Source: an uncultured Alphaproteobacteria bacterium
Lineage (GTDB): Bacteria > Pseudomonadota > Alphaproteobacteria > Rhodobacterales > Rhodobacteraceae
Length of the DNA stretch: 64,000 nucleotides
NCBI GenBank assembly: GCA_929200255.1
Contig: CAKMYZ010000012.1
Coordinates: 1-64,000 of the forward strand
Reading direction: 5' to 3'
Under the pieces are notes generated by a model. It was not told the origin of the DNA. It saw only the letters and a list, made by a program, of their open reading frames with translations, and did not search any database. Positions 17,094 to 26,101 of the stretch are shown piece after piece; position 1 is the stretch's first letter, and every line of letters begins with the position of its first letter. Position numbers and translations under genes: made by a program.

Positions 17094-18797
17094 ATGATAT
17101 CTCGCCGTGATTTTCTGCAAGCCAGTATGGCGGCTTCGGCGATTGTCGGGGCTTCTGGCTTTGGCAACTGGGGCAAGCTGGCCGCGCAGCAAGCCCTGGG
17201 GCAAGATGATCTGTTGCAGTTTGATACCTTTGGCAATGTATCACTGATCCATATCACCGATATTCATGCGCAGTTGAAACCGATCTGGTTTCGCGAGCCC
17301 GAGATTAACCTTGGGGTCGGGGCGAACAAGGGCCAAGTGCCGCATATCACCGGCGCCGATTTCCGCAAACTCTATGGCATCGATGACGGCAGCGCCGCAC
17401 ATTATGCGCTGAGTTACGACGATTTTGCGACGCTTGGTCAGGCTTACGGGCAGATGGGCGGCATGGACAGGGTCGCCACGGTGATCAACAGCATCCGGGC
17501 CGACCGCCCCGATGCATTGTTGCTGGATGGCGGCGATACCTGGCACGGCTCTTACACCTGCCACAAGACGCAAGGGCAGGATGTGGTCAACGTCATGAAC
17601 CTGCTTAAACCCGATGCAATGACCTTCCATTGGGAATTCACCCTTGGCTCGGATCGGGTGCGCGACATCGTCGGTGATTTGCCTTTCGCGGCTCTTGGCC
17701 AGAACATTTTTGATGCCGAATGGGACGAGCCCGCCGAAGATTTTGCCCCCTACCAGTTCTTTGAACGTGGCGGGGTGAAGATTGCGGTGATCGGGCAGGC
17801 CTTTCCCTACATGCCGATCGCCAATCCGGGTTGGATGTTCCCGGAGTATTCCTTTGGCATCCGCGATCAGCACATGCAGGAAATGGTTGATGAGGTTCGC
17901 GGGCAGGGGGCAGAGCTGGTTGTCTGCCTGTCTCACAATGGTTTTGACGTGGACAAGAAGATGGCTGGCCGGGTCACAGGCATTGATGTGATCCTTTCCG
18001 GCCACACACATGATGCGTTGCCGGAACCTGTGCTGATTGGTGAAACCATTGTCATCGCCTCCGGCTCGAACGGGAAATTCGTCAGCCGGGTCGATCTAGA
18101 CGTGCGCGACGGGCGCATGATCGGCTTTCGGCACAAGTTGATCCCGATCTTCTCTGACGTGATCACGCCCGACCCCGAAGTGGCGGCGGCAATCGAGGCC
18201 GAGCGCGTGCCATTCCTTGACGACCTGACCGAAGTCATTGGGAAGACTGCGGATGATACGCTGCTCTACCGGCGTGGCAACTTCAACGGCTCATGGGATG
18301 ACCTGATCTGCGAGGCGCTGATCGAAGAACGAGACGCCGATATTTCCATGTCGCCCGGTGTGCGTTGGGGGCCGTCGATCATGCCCGGTCAGGACATCAC
18401 CCGCGAAGACATCTTCAACGTGACCTCAATGAGCTATCCAAATGCGTATCGTACAGAAATGACGGGCGAATTCATCCATACGATTATGGAAGACGTCGCC
18501 GACAATCTGTTCAACACCGACCCCTATTATCAGCAAGGCGGCGACATGGTCCGGGTCGGTGGCATGGGCTATCGCATCGACGTCAGCAAACCCATTGGAG
18601 AGCGGATCTCTGACATGACGCTGCTGCGCACTGGCGCGGCCATAGATCCGGCGAAAACCTATGTTGTTGCGGGCTGGGCATCGGTCAATGAGGGGACCGA
18701 AGGCCCACCGATCTGGGACGTTGTCGAAAACCACATTCGCAAGAATGCCACGATGAGCGTGAGGCCAAACACCAGCGTCACCGTTACCGGTGCATGA
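17094..18797 (+). CDS. soxB: SoxB, thiosulfohydrolase
   Basis: A 567-residue enzyme of the 5'-nucleotidase/calcineurin-type metallohydrolase family. A Tat signal (SRRDFLQASMAASA) opens it. The metal-binding motifs are in order: TDIHAQ near residue 57, DGGDTWHGS, HWEFTLG where the family often has NHE, CLSHNGFDVD and SGHTHD. SoxB uses two Mn ions to hydrolyse the terminal sulfone of SoxY-bound sulfur intermediates, releasing sulfate. AAAGGAAAAA precedes the start. The stop overlaps a possible but less likely ATG of soxC. Confidence 0.95.
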   Translation: MISRRDFLQASMAASAIVGASGFGNWGKLAAQQALGQDDLLQFDTFGNVSLIHITDIHAQLKPIWFREPEINLGVGANKGQVPHITGADFRKLYGIDDGSAAHYALSYDDFATLGQAYGQMGGMDRVATVINSIRADRPDALLLDGGDTWHGSYTCHKTQGQDVVNVMNLLKPDAMTFHWEFTLGSDRVRDIVGDLPFAALGQNIFDAEWDEPAEDFAPYQFFERGGVKIAVIGQAFPYMPIANPGWMFPEYSFGIRDQHMQEMVDEVRGQGAELVVCLSHNGFDVDKKMAGRVTGIDVILSGHTHDALPEPVLIGETIVIASGSNGKFVSRVDLDVRDGRMIGFRHKLIPIFSDVITPDPEVAAAIEAERVPFLDDLTEVIGKTADDTLLYRRGNFNGSWDDLICEALIEERDADISMSPGVRWGPSIMPGQDITREDIFNVTSMSYPNAYRTEMTGEFIHTIMEDVADNLFNTDPYYQQGGDMVRVGGMGYRIDVSKPIGERISDMTLLRTGAAIDPAKTYVVAGWASVNEGTEGPPIWDVVENHIRKNATMSVRPNTSVTVTGA

Positions 18798-18811
18798 GGA
18801 GATCAAGCGCA

Positions 18812-20086
18812 ATGGATCCCGTCTTTAAACCATCACGACGCTCTTTCCTGCGTGGCAGCGCGGCGATTGCCGCAGGCTCCGCCGCCGGCGGGGCATTGGC
18901 GCAGGGCAGGCCGGACCCCAAGATAACGGAATTGCAGGACTGGGCCTCCTACACAGGGGTTGGCGTGGACGAGACACCTTACGGCATGCCGATCAAGTTT
19001 GAAGCCGATGTGGTACGCCGCAACGTGGAATGGCTGACCGCGTCGCCGATTTCCTCGATCAACTTCACCCCCATTCACGCCTTGGACGGCACGATCACAC
19101 CGCAGGGCTGCGCGTTTGAGCGTCACCACTCTGGCGCGATTGAGCTGAACAAGCAGGACTACCGCCTGATGATCAACGGGCTGGTAGACCAGCCGCTGGT
19201 TTTCACCTACAGCGATCTTGAGCGGCTGCCGCGCGAAAACCATGTCTATTTCTGCGAATGTGCTGCCAACACAGGGATGGAATGGGCAGGGGCGCAATTG
19301 AATGGCGCGCAATTCACCCATGGGATGATCCACAACATGGAATACACAGGCGTGCCGTTGCGCGTGTTGCTGCGCGAAGCGGGGCTTGCGGCCGCAGGTG
19401 ATCTTGCTGACAAATGGGTCTATGTGGAAGGGGCTGACGCTTCCTCCAATGGTCGCTCGATCCCGATGGAAAAGGCGTTGGATGACGTGCTGGTCGCTTT
19501 CAAAGCCAATGGAGAAGCCTTGCGAATGGAGCACGGCTATCCGGTACGTCTGGTTGTGCCGGGGTGGGAAGGCAACATGTGGGTCAAATGGCTGCGCCGC
19601 ATCGAAGTCACTGATACGGCGGTGGAAAGCCGCGAAGAGACCTCAAAATACACCGACGTCTATGAAAACGGCACCGCGCGGAAATGGACATGGGTGATGG
19701 ATGCCAAATCGGTCATCACCTCGCCCAGCCCGCAGATGGCGATCACCCATGGCGCCGGGCCATTGGTCATCTCTGGCCTGGCCTGGTCCGGCCATGGTCA
19801 GATCACCCGCGTTGATGTGTCAAAAGACGGCGGTATCACATGGGAAACTGCAAGGCTTGGCAAGCAGGGCGATACCAAAGCGCTGACCCGTTTTTATCTG
19901 GATACGCACTGGGACGGCAGCCCGATGCTGCTGCAATCGCGGGCCATCGACGAAACCGGCTACGTCCAGCCAACCAAAGATCAACTGCGCGAGATGCGCG
20001 GTGAGAATTCAGTCTATCACAACAACTGCATCCAAACCTGGTTTGTGAGCGAAGAAGGGATCGCAGAGAATGTCGAAGTCTCTTAA
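18812..20086 (+). CDS. soxC: SoxC, sulfane dehydrogenase molybdenum subunit
   Basis: About 424 residues, sulfite-oxidase family, with a Tat signal (SRRSFLRGSAAIAAG). The probable molybdenum ligand is the second cysteine of FCECAANTG (Cys150). The C-terminal dimerisation domain has ISGLAWSGHGQITRVDVSKDGG. SoxC with SoxD oxidises the outer sulfane sulfur left on SoxY, so the organism should carry thiosulfate fully to sulfate without sulfur globules. GAGGAG is ten bases before ATG 18812; the upstream ATG 18794 overlaps the soxB stop and has no site. Confidence 0.94.
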   Translation: MDPVFKPSRRSFLRGSAAIAAGSAAGGALAQGRPDPKITELQDWASYTGVGVDETPYGMPIKFEADVVRRNVEWLTASPISSINFTPIHALDGTITPQGCAFERHHSGAIELNKQDYRLMINGLVDQPLVFTYSDLERLPRENHVYFCECAANTGMEWAGAQLNGAQFTHGMIHNMEYTGVPLRVLLREAGLAAAGDLADKWVYVEGADASSNGRSIPMEKALDDVLVAFKANGEALRMEHGYPVRLVVPGWEGNMWVKWLRRIEVTDTAVESREETSKYTDVYENGTARKWTWVMDAKSVITSPSPQMAITHGAGPLVISGLAWSGHGQITRVDVSKDGGITWETARLGKQGDTKALTRFYLDTHWDGSPMLLQSRAIDETGYVQPTKDQLREMRGENSVYHNNCIQTWFVSEEGIAENVEVS

Positions 20087-21341
20087 CCTTTTTGCCCCGG
20101 CCATCGGGATAACGGCACTGGGTCTTGGGCTGGCATATGGTCTGTCATCGCGCGACTATGGCGCGCAAACCATCGAGTCCCTGCAAGCCCGCGTCGCGCA
20201 AACAGAAGACAGCGTTGCCCGCGCCACCGCAGAGGCGCAGGCAGCGACCGAACAAGCGGCACAGCTTGCGGCAGAGCGCGATGCCGTGCTGGCGGTAGCT
20301 GCTGAGGCGACTTCAGCCAGCGTTGACCTAACAACACCTGCCGCCGACATCGACGGCAGCTATGGGCTCGGTCGTGCCGCCTTGCCCGAAGAACTGGCCG
20401 CATGGGATGTTGATGTGCTGCCCGATGGGCGCGGCCTGCCAGAAGGACGCGGTGATGTGTTCACCGGCGAAGAGCTGTTTGTCGAGAAATGCGCCTCTTG
20501 CCACGGTGATTTTGCCGAAGGTGTGGGCAATTGGCCGGTGCTTGCGGGTGGCTTTGACACATTGGCGAATGAGGACCCGGTCAAGACCGTCGGCTCCTAC
20601 TGGCCGCATTTATCGACCGCCTGGGACTACATCAACCGCTCGATGCCGTTTGGCGAGGCGGGCACGCTGACGTCGGATGAGACCTACGCAATCGTCGCTT
20701 ACATCATGTATTCCAATGATATGGTTGATGATGATTTTGAGCTAAGCCACGAGAATTTTACCGACGTTGAGATGTACAACAGCGATGGTTTTGTCATCGA
20801 TGACCGGGCAGAGCTGGAATATGACCAGTGGCGCCGCGAACCCTGCATGGAAAACTGCAAGGACAGCGTTGAGATTACGATGCGCGCGACGTTCCTTGAT
20901 GTCACGCCAGAGGGTAGCGGTGAAACTGTGATGGACCACGCATCTACAGACGGCAGCCCTGTATCGACGGCATCTGACGATATTGCCACAACTGATGGCA
21001 CCGAAAGCGGTGATCTTGATCCCGCACTTGTCGCCGCCGGTGAAGGCGCGTTTCGGCAGTGCAAGACCTGCCATCAGGTTGGTGAAGGGGCCAGCAACCG
21101 CACGGGTCCTGTCCTAAATGGGATGGTGGGCCGCACCATTGGGTCGGTGGAGGGCTTCCGTTACTCTGATGTGTTCCAAGCGGCCAACGCCGCAGGCGAC
21201 GTCTGGACGCCTGAGAACCTCGCAGCATTTCTGGCTGATCCACGCGGCATGATGGCGGGCACAAAGATGTCGTTCCGCGGCGTACGCGAAGAGGCTGACA
21301 TTGCGGCGCTGATTGCTTACCTGCAAGTCTTTGAAGACTGA
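20070..21341 (+). CDS. soxD: SoxD, diheme cytochrome c of sulfane dehydrogenase
   Basis: A 423-residue diheme cytochrome, the electron-accepting partner of SoxC. A hydrophobic N-terminal segment (FAPAIGITALGLGLAYGL) is followed by an Ala/Glu/Gln-rich stretch of about 65 residues that reads as a coiled coil, then heme motifs CASCH (141-145) and CKTCH (331-335). CMENCKD in the linker adds two further cysteines. The start overlaps soxC by 17 bases. The N-terminal helix could be a membrane anchor or an uncleaved signal. Confidence 0.93.
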   Translation: MSKSLNLFAPAIGITALGLGLAYGLSSRDYGAQTIESLQARVAQTEDSVARATAEAQAATEQAAQLAAERDAVLAVAAEATSASVDLTTPAADIDGSYGLGRAALPEELAAWDVDVLPDGRGLPEGRGDVFTGEELFVEKCASCHGDFAEGVGNWPVLAGGFDTLANEDPVKTVGSYWPHLSTAWDYINRSMPFGEAGTLTSDETYAIVAYIMYSNDMVDDDFELSHENFTDVEMYNSDGFVIDDRAELEYDQWRREPCMENCKDSVEITMRATFLDVTPEGSGETVMDHASTDGSPVSTASDDIATTDGTESGDLDPALVAAGEGAFRQCKTCHQVGEGASNRTGPVLNGMVGRTIGSVEGFRYSDVFQAANAAGDVWTPENLAAFLADPRGMMAGTKMSFRGVREEADIAALIAYLQVFED

Positions 21342-22036
21342 TGCTGCGTCGGCATTTTCTGATTGCAGCGCTTGTGCTCGCGACACCCAGCAAGGCTGAT
21401 GTGGGTGGCGATGCTGCCAAAGGTGAAGCGTTGTTCCGGCAATGCAGCGGGTGCCACGAGGTTGGTCAGGGGGCCCGGGATCGTATTGGACCGCACCTCA
21501 ACAACATCTTTGACCGCGCTGCCGGTGCCGCAGAAGGGTATCGTTATTCCGCAGGGCTTGAGCGTGCCGCGAACGGAGGGTTGGTCTGGAGCTACGAAAC
21601 ACTTGATGATTTCATCGAGAATCCACGCAGGCTTGTCTCAAACACCCGTATGAGTTTTCGCGGGTTCCCCGAACAGCAGGATCGGGATGATCTGCTGGCC
21701 TATCTGCGCCAATTCTCAGCCAGCCCCGGTGACATACCAGAGGCGGCCCCAACGGCTGCCGCCGTTGATCATGAGGTTGCGCCCGAAGTCCTCGCCATTA
21801 TTGGTGACCCGGCTTATGGCGAATATCTTTCGGGCGAGTGCACGTCGTGTCATCAGGCCAATGGGGCCACCAGTGGTATCCCCTCAATTACCAACTGGCC
21901 GACCAAAGATTTCGTGATCGTGATGCATGCCTACAAGGACGGCGTGCGGGCCCATCCCGTCATGCAAATGATGGCGGGGCGCCTGTCGAATGAAGAGATC
22001 GCCGCGCTCGCGGCGTATTTTGAAAGCATCGAATAA
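21341..22036 (+). CDS. soxE: SoxE, diheme cytochrome c
   Basis: A 231-residue secreted cytochrome with a short signal (MLRRHFLIAALVLATPSKA) and two heme motifs, CSGCH (35-39) and CTSCH (167-171). The N-terminal domain resembles the C-terminal domain of SoxD (YRYSAGLERAANGG; NTRMSFRGFPEQ), suggesting duplication. The start overlaps the soxD stop as TGATG. In Paracoccus, SoxE is the cytochrome partner of the flavoprotein SoxF, encoded next. Confidence 0.9.
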   Translation: MLRRHFLIAALVLATPSKADVGGDAAKGEALFRQCSGCHEVGQGARDRIGPHLNNIFDRAAGAAEGYRYSAGLERAANGGLVWSYETLDDFIENPRRLVSNTRMSFRGFPEQQDRDDLLAYLRQFSASPGDIPEAAPTAAAVDHEVAPEVLAIIGDPAYGEYLSGECTSCHQANGATSGIPSITNWPTKDFVIVMHAYKDGVRAHPVMQMMAGRLSNEEIAALAAYFESIE

Positions 22037-22061
22037 TGATGCGCTTTAGGGAGGAGTGACG

Positions 22062-23324
22062 ATGACATTTAACAGAAGGGCGTTCCTTGGATCGGCGGCG
22101 ATGACCGCAGGTTTACTGGCAGCACCAATGGTCAGTGCCCAAGGCAAACCACGGGTTGTGGTCATTGGCGGCGGGGTAGGCGGGGCGACCGCCGCACGCT
22201 ATATCGCCAAGGACAGCGGCGGTGCGATCGATGTGACGTTAATCGAACCGACGCGCACCTATTATACCTGCTTTTTCTCAAACCTGTATCTTGGCGGCTT
22301 TCGTGACATGCAATCGCTTGCGCACAGCTACGGCACGCTGGCAGCGGAATACGGGATCAACGTCGTCCACGATTGGGCTGTTGGGGTGGATCGCGATGCC
22401 AAGACGGTCACACTCGCTGGTGGCGGCAACTTGTCTTATGACCGTCTGATCCTGTCGCCGGGGATCGATTTTATCGAAGGCGCGGTTGCAGGCTGGGATA
22501 TGTCATCGCAGAACGCGATGCCCCATGCCTATAAGGCGGGTTCACAGACAGAGCTACTCAAGGCGCAGATCATGGCGATGCCACAGGGCGGCACCTATGC
22601 GATGGTCGCACCGCCCAACCCCTACCGCTGCCCGCCCGGTCCTTACGAGCGGGTATCGATGGTGGCGCATACGCTCAAACAGATCAATCCAACAGCCAAA
22701 ATCCTGATCGCAGACCCGAAAGAGAAGTTCTCAAAGCAGGGCTTGTTTGAGGAAGGTTGGAACGATCACTACGCGGGTATGATTGAACGGGTGGGGCCTG
22801 ATTTCGGCGGCGCGGATGTGGCCGTTGATCCAGAGGCGATGACCCTCTCCATTGATGGCGACGTCAATGACGTTGACGTCTGCAATGTGATCCCAGCCAT
22901 GAAAGCCGGCCGCATCGCAGAGATTGCGGGCATCACAGATGGCAACTGGGCGCCGGTGAATGCGGCAGATATGTCATCCAAGGTGGACGCGAACATCCAT
23001 GTGCTAGGGGATGCGGCAGCGCAGGGCGACATGCCCAAATCGGGCTTTTCTGCTAATAGTCAGGCCAAGGTCTGCGCCAATGCTGTGCGTGGTGCCTTGA
23101 CCGGGGCCACGGTTTTCCCTGCCCGGTTTGCCAATACCTGCTGGTCTTTGATTGACACGGACAACGGCGTGAAGGTCGGGGCAACTTATGAGGCCACAGA
23201 AGAAAAGATCGCCAAAGTGGATGGGTTCGTCAGCCAGACCGGCGAAAGCGACGACCTGCGCGCGGCAACCTATCAGGAATCTGTCGGGTGGTACGACGGT
23301 ATCGTCGCTGACATGTTCGGCTAA
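22062..23324 (+). CDS. soxF: SoxF, flavocytochrome c sulfide dehydrogenase flavoprotein
   Basis: About 420 residues with a Tat signal (NRRAFLGSAAMTAG) and an FAD-binding motif VVVIGGGVGGATAARYIA. Cys70 in YYTCFFSN corresponds to the residue that binds FAD covalently in Allochromatium FCSD. Cys190 (YRCPPGPYE) and Cys360 (NTCWS) correspond to the redox-active disulfide. It should oxidise sulfide and pass electrons to SoxE. GGGAGGAG before ATG 22062 sets the start rather than GTG 22056. Confidence 0.93.
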   Translation: MTFNRRAFLGSAAMTAGLLAAPMVSAQGKPRVVVIGGGVGGATAARYIAKDSGGAIDVTLIEPTRTYYTCFFSNLYLGGFRDMQSLAHSYGTLAAEYGINVVHDWAVGVDRDAKTVTLAGGGNLSYDRLILSPGIDFIEGAVAGWDMSSQNAMPHAYKAGSQTELLKAQIMAMPQGGTYAMVAPPNPYRCPPGPYERVSMVAHTLKQINPTAKILIADPKEKFSKQGLFEEGWNDHYAGMIERVGPDFGGADVAVDPEAMTLSIDGDVNDVDVCNVIPAMKAGRIAEIAGITDGNWAPVNAADMSSKVDANIHVLGDAAAQGDMPKSGFSANSQAKVCANAVRGALTGATVFPARFANTCWSLIDTDNGVKVGATYEATEEKIAKVDGFVSQTGESDDLRAATYQESVGWYDGIVADMFG

Positions 23325-23400
23325 AATCCCGGCGGGTCTTGATGTAAATCATGGCCCGCCGCGCCGCGCACCGCTAGGGGTGTGGGTAGGAGGACGTGAC

Positions 23401-23832
23401 ATGAAGAATATTCTGATCTGTGCCGCCATCGGTTTGACTGCAGGCCCTGTGCTTGCGCAAGAGGCGGTGACCTACCCGTTTGACGGCAGTTTTGATGACG
23501 CAACATTTGCCGTTGAGAATGCCATCATCGGCAAAGGGCTTGTCATCGACTATGTCAGCCACGCCGGTGACATGTTGGCGCGCACTGGCAAAGACATCGG
23601 CAGCGACAGGGTGCTTTTTGATGGCGCAGACATTTTCCTGTTCTGTTCCGCGCAGCTTTCGCGCGAGGTGATGGAGGTTGATCTGATGAATATCGCTTAC
23701 TGTCCCTACGGCATATTTGTGACGGATCGCGCTGGCCAGGTCATGGTGGGTTACCGGACCTATCCGGATGGGGAAATGCAAAAGGTCCAGTCGCTGCTGG
23801 ACGACATCGCACAAGACGCCGTAGGCGGATAA
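23401..23832 (+). CDS. DUF302 periplasmic protein
   Basis: A 143-residue exported protein (signal [19 protein letters not shown]) with the DUF302 pattern: [31 protein letters not shown] followed by [10 protein letters not shown]. Two cysteines lie in FLFCSA and IAYCPY. The function of DUF302 proteins is not settled; a role in sulfur or redox chemistry is suggested only by position behind soxF. GGAGGACG precedes the start, and hemA follows after eight bases, so the two are likely co-translated. Confidence 0.8.
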   Translation: MKNILICAAIGLTAGPVLAQEAVTYPFDGSFDDATFAVENAIIGKGLVIDYVSHAGDMLARTGKDIGSDRVLFDGADIFLFCSAQLSREVMEVDLMNIAYCPYGIFVTDRAGQVMVGYRTYPDGEMQKVQSLLDDIAQDAVGG

Positions 23833-23840
23833 GGACGGCC

Positions 23841-25061
23841 ATGGACTACGACGGATTTTTCGCAGGCAGCCTGGCGCGGTTGCGCAATGAAGGAAACTAC
23901 CGGGTCTTTGCTGATCTGGAGCGGCATTGCGGACAATTCCCCCAGGCCACCAATCGCGGCGCAGAAACCCGTGAAGTGACGATCTGGTGTTCGAACGATT
24001 ATCTTGGCATGGGCCAGCATCCGGACGTTTTGGTGGCCATGCATGATGCGCTTGATAAGGTTGGCGCGGGCGCGGGCGGCACGCGAAACATTTCTGGCAC
24101 AACCCATCATCATGTGTTGCTTGAGGCAGAACTGGCGGATCTGCACGGCAAGGAGGCAGCGCTGCTCTTTACCAGTGGCTATGTGTCCAACTGGGCGGCG
24201 CTCAGCACATTGGCATCGAAAATTCCCGATTGCCTGGTGCTGTCAGATGCGTTGAACCATGCCAGCATGATTGAAGGCATCCGCCACGCAAAGGCCGAGC
24301 GCCAGATATGGCGTCACAACGACCTCGCGCACCTTGAGGAACTGCTTGCGGCGCAACCGCTGGAGCGTCCAAAACTGATCGCGTTTGAAAGTGTCTATTC
24401 CATGGATGGTGACATTGCGCCGATCGCTGCGATCTGTGATCTGGCCGACAAATACAACGCAATGACCTATCTTGATGAGGTGCATGCCGTGGGTCTTTAT
24501 GGGCCGCGTGGTGGGGGCATCGCCGAGCGTGAAGACCTGATGGGGCGTTTGACCGTCATCGAAGGTACGCTAGGCAAGGCTTTTGGCGTCATGGGGGGGT
24601 ACATCGCGGCCTCTTGTGATCTGTGTGATTTCATCCGCTCCTTTGCAAGCGGGTTCATTTTCACCACGGCGCTGCCGCCCGCCATTGTAGCCGGTGCAGC
24701 GGCCTCAATCCGGCATCTCAAACAAAGCTGTGCTGAACGGGCCGCGCAAAAGGCGAAAGTGGCGGAAGTGCGTGCGCGCCTTGACGCGATCGGCATTCCG
24801 CATATCGACAACCCCAGCCATATCATCCCGGTGATGGTCGGTGATCCGGTCAAGTGCAAATATCTTTCTGATATCCTGATGCGTGACTATGGCATCTACA
24901 TTCAGCCGATCAATTATCCCACTGTTCCTAAAGGAACAGAGCGTTTGCGGATCACGCCTTCGCCGGTGCATTCTGCGGCGGATATCGACCTGCTCATAGC
25001 CGCCTTGGAAGTGCTCTGGACGCAGTGCCAACTGGCCCGCCTGCCGATGGCTGCACAATAG
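23841..25061 (+). CDS. hemA: 5-aminolevulinate synthase
   Basis: A 406-residue PLP enzyme condensing glycine and succinyl-CoA to 5-aminolevulinate, the first step of heme synthesis in alphaproteobacteria. The opening [31 protein letters not shown], the glycine-rich [29 protein letters not shown] and the PLP lysine in EGTLGKAFG are all present and the length is normal. It lies eight bases after the DUF302 gene and probably shares the sox transcript. This would link heme supply to the many c-type hemes made by the cluster. It may be a second copy beside a housekeeping one. Confidence 0.93.
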   Translation: MDYDGFFAGSLARLRNEGNYRVFADLERHCGQFPQATNRGAETREVTIWCSNDYLGMGQHPDVLVAMHDALDKVGAGAGGTRNISGTTHHHVLLEAELADLHGKEAALLFTSGYVSNWAALSTLASKIPDCLVLSDALNHASMIEGIRHAKAERQIWRHNDLAHLEELLAAQPLERPKLIAFESVYSMDGDIAPIAAICDLADKYNAMTYLDEVHAVGLYGPRGGGIAEREDLMGRLTVIEGTLGKAFGVMGGYIAASCDLCDFIRSFASGFIFTTALPPAIVAGAAASIRHLKQSCAERAAQKAKVAEVRARLDAIGIPHIDNPSHIIPVMVGDPVKCKYLSDILMRDYGIYIQPINYPTVPKGTERLRITPSPVHSAADIDLLIAALEVLWTQCQLARLPMAAQ

Positions 25062-25153
25062 GTTCGGCCCGCATCAGGGTGTCAAAATGCGTGTGTTTGC
25101 TAAGGTCAGGGCCCATTGACGCTGCATCGCGGAGCATCGATCACCGCCTGTGT

Positions 25154-26101
25154 CTATTCGAATTCCATCTGCTCAAAGACGCGCCCGGCATTTTTGGTGG
25201 CCAGTTCCTCAAACGTGTCCAGATGCGCATAAGGCGATTGATCGATGTAATATGCCTCTGCCAAGCCGCCGCCATTCTCGAGATGTTCACCGACCTTGCC
25301 GCGCAGGTATTCCAGATAGCCTTTGGTGTAGCGGCGCACCTGATCCATGTTGGTCGGATGCCCGTGTCCGGGAATAACGTAGGTCGCGTTCAGCGCCTCA
25401 AATTCCGTATCCCAAGTGTTCAGCCAATCAACGGTGTAGGTATCCTCGAATATCGGCAGCATACGTTCGTGAAAGGCCATGTCGCCTGCGATTACCAGTT
25501 CTTGCCGGGGTAGCCAGACCACAACATCACCGGCACTGTGGGCGGGTCCAAGATATCGGACCTCAATGCGGTAGTCGCCCAGTTCCACGATGTAGTCATC
25601 GATGAAAGTCTCGGTCGGGCCTTGCAGAAAGGTACCTGCGGCCTTGTCCCGGTTCAGGGTTTCCATGGCTTCTAGAATGCGAAAGCCACGCGCGTCGAAT
25701 GCGGCCGCTGCGTCCTCATGGGCGATGATCGGCACGTTCTGTTCGGCCCAATAGGCATTGCCCAGCATAGCATGGCCTTGGCCATTCTCATTGATCACGA
25801 GCACGACAGGTTGATCTGTGCGGGCCTTGATCTCTGCGTGCAGGGCCTCGGCCAGAACATAGGCTCCGCCGCCGTTGATCACCACGACACCTTCACCGGT
25901 GATAATGAAACTGAGGTTGTTGTTGTGACCGCTGTTTTCATAGGTAGGCGGGGCGGTGGCCCCAATGGCGCTGAAGACGCCTGGGATGAACTCTACCGGA
26001 GCACTATAAAGCGGTGATGCAGGGTATTGGTCCGCAATCTCTTCATTGGCCAGTGCAGAGGTTGCGGATAGAGCGATCAAGGGCAGGGCTAAGCGGATCA
26101 T
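25154..26101 (-). CDS. soxH: SoxH-like metallo-beta-lactamase-fold protein, degenerate metal site
   Basis: A 315-residue exported protein (signal MIRLALPLIALSATSALA) of the MBL fold; size and position match Paracoccus SoxH. The main metal motif HxHxDH is replaced by ENGQGH (105-110), so only the last histidine remains. The later ligands are still seen in GPAHSAGD, IAGDMAFHER and VIPGHGHP. The usual aspartate-glycine turn also reads INGGG. It may bind one metal, a different metal or none. Start overlaps the end of the upstream MBL gene by four bases. SoxH is not essential for thiosulfate oxidation in Paracoccus. Confidence 0.75.
   Translation of the reverse strand: MIRLALPLIALSATSALANEEIADQYPASPLYSAPVEFIPGVFSAIGATAPPTYENSGHNNNLSFIITGEGVVVINGGGAYVLAEALHAEIKARTDQPVVLVINENGQGHAMLGNAYWAEQNVPIIAHEDAAAAFDARGFRILEAMETLNRDKAAGTFLQGPTETFIDDYIVELGDYRIEVRYLGPAHSAGDVVVWLPRQELVIAGDMAFHERMLPIFEDTYTVDWLNTWDTEFEALNATYVIPGHGHPTNMDQVRRYTKGYLEYLRGKVGEHLENGGGLAEAYYIDQSPYAHLDTFEELATKNAGRVFEQMEFE

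Noticed and set aside
25095-25112. Sequence GGTCAGGGCCCATTGA resembling the IS end at 60760
   Set aside because: Close to the terminal sequence of the decayed IS5-family element, but no transposase remnant or second end is present in the 92-base gap, so it is not reported as an element.
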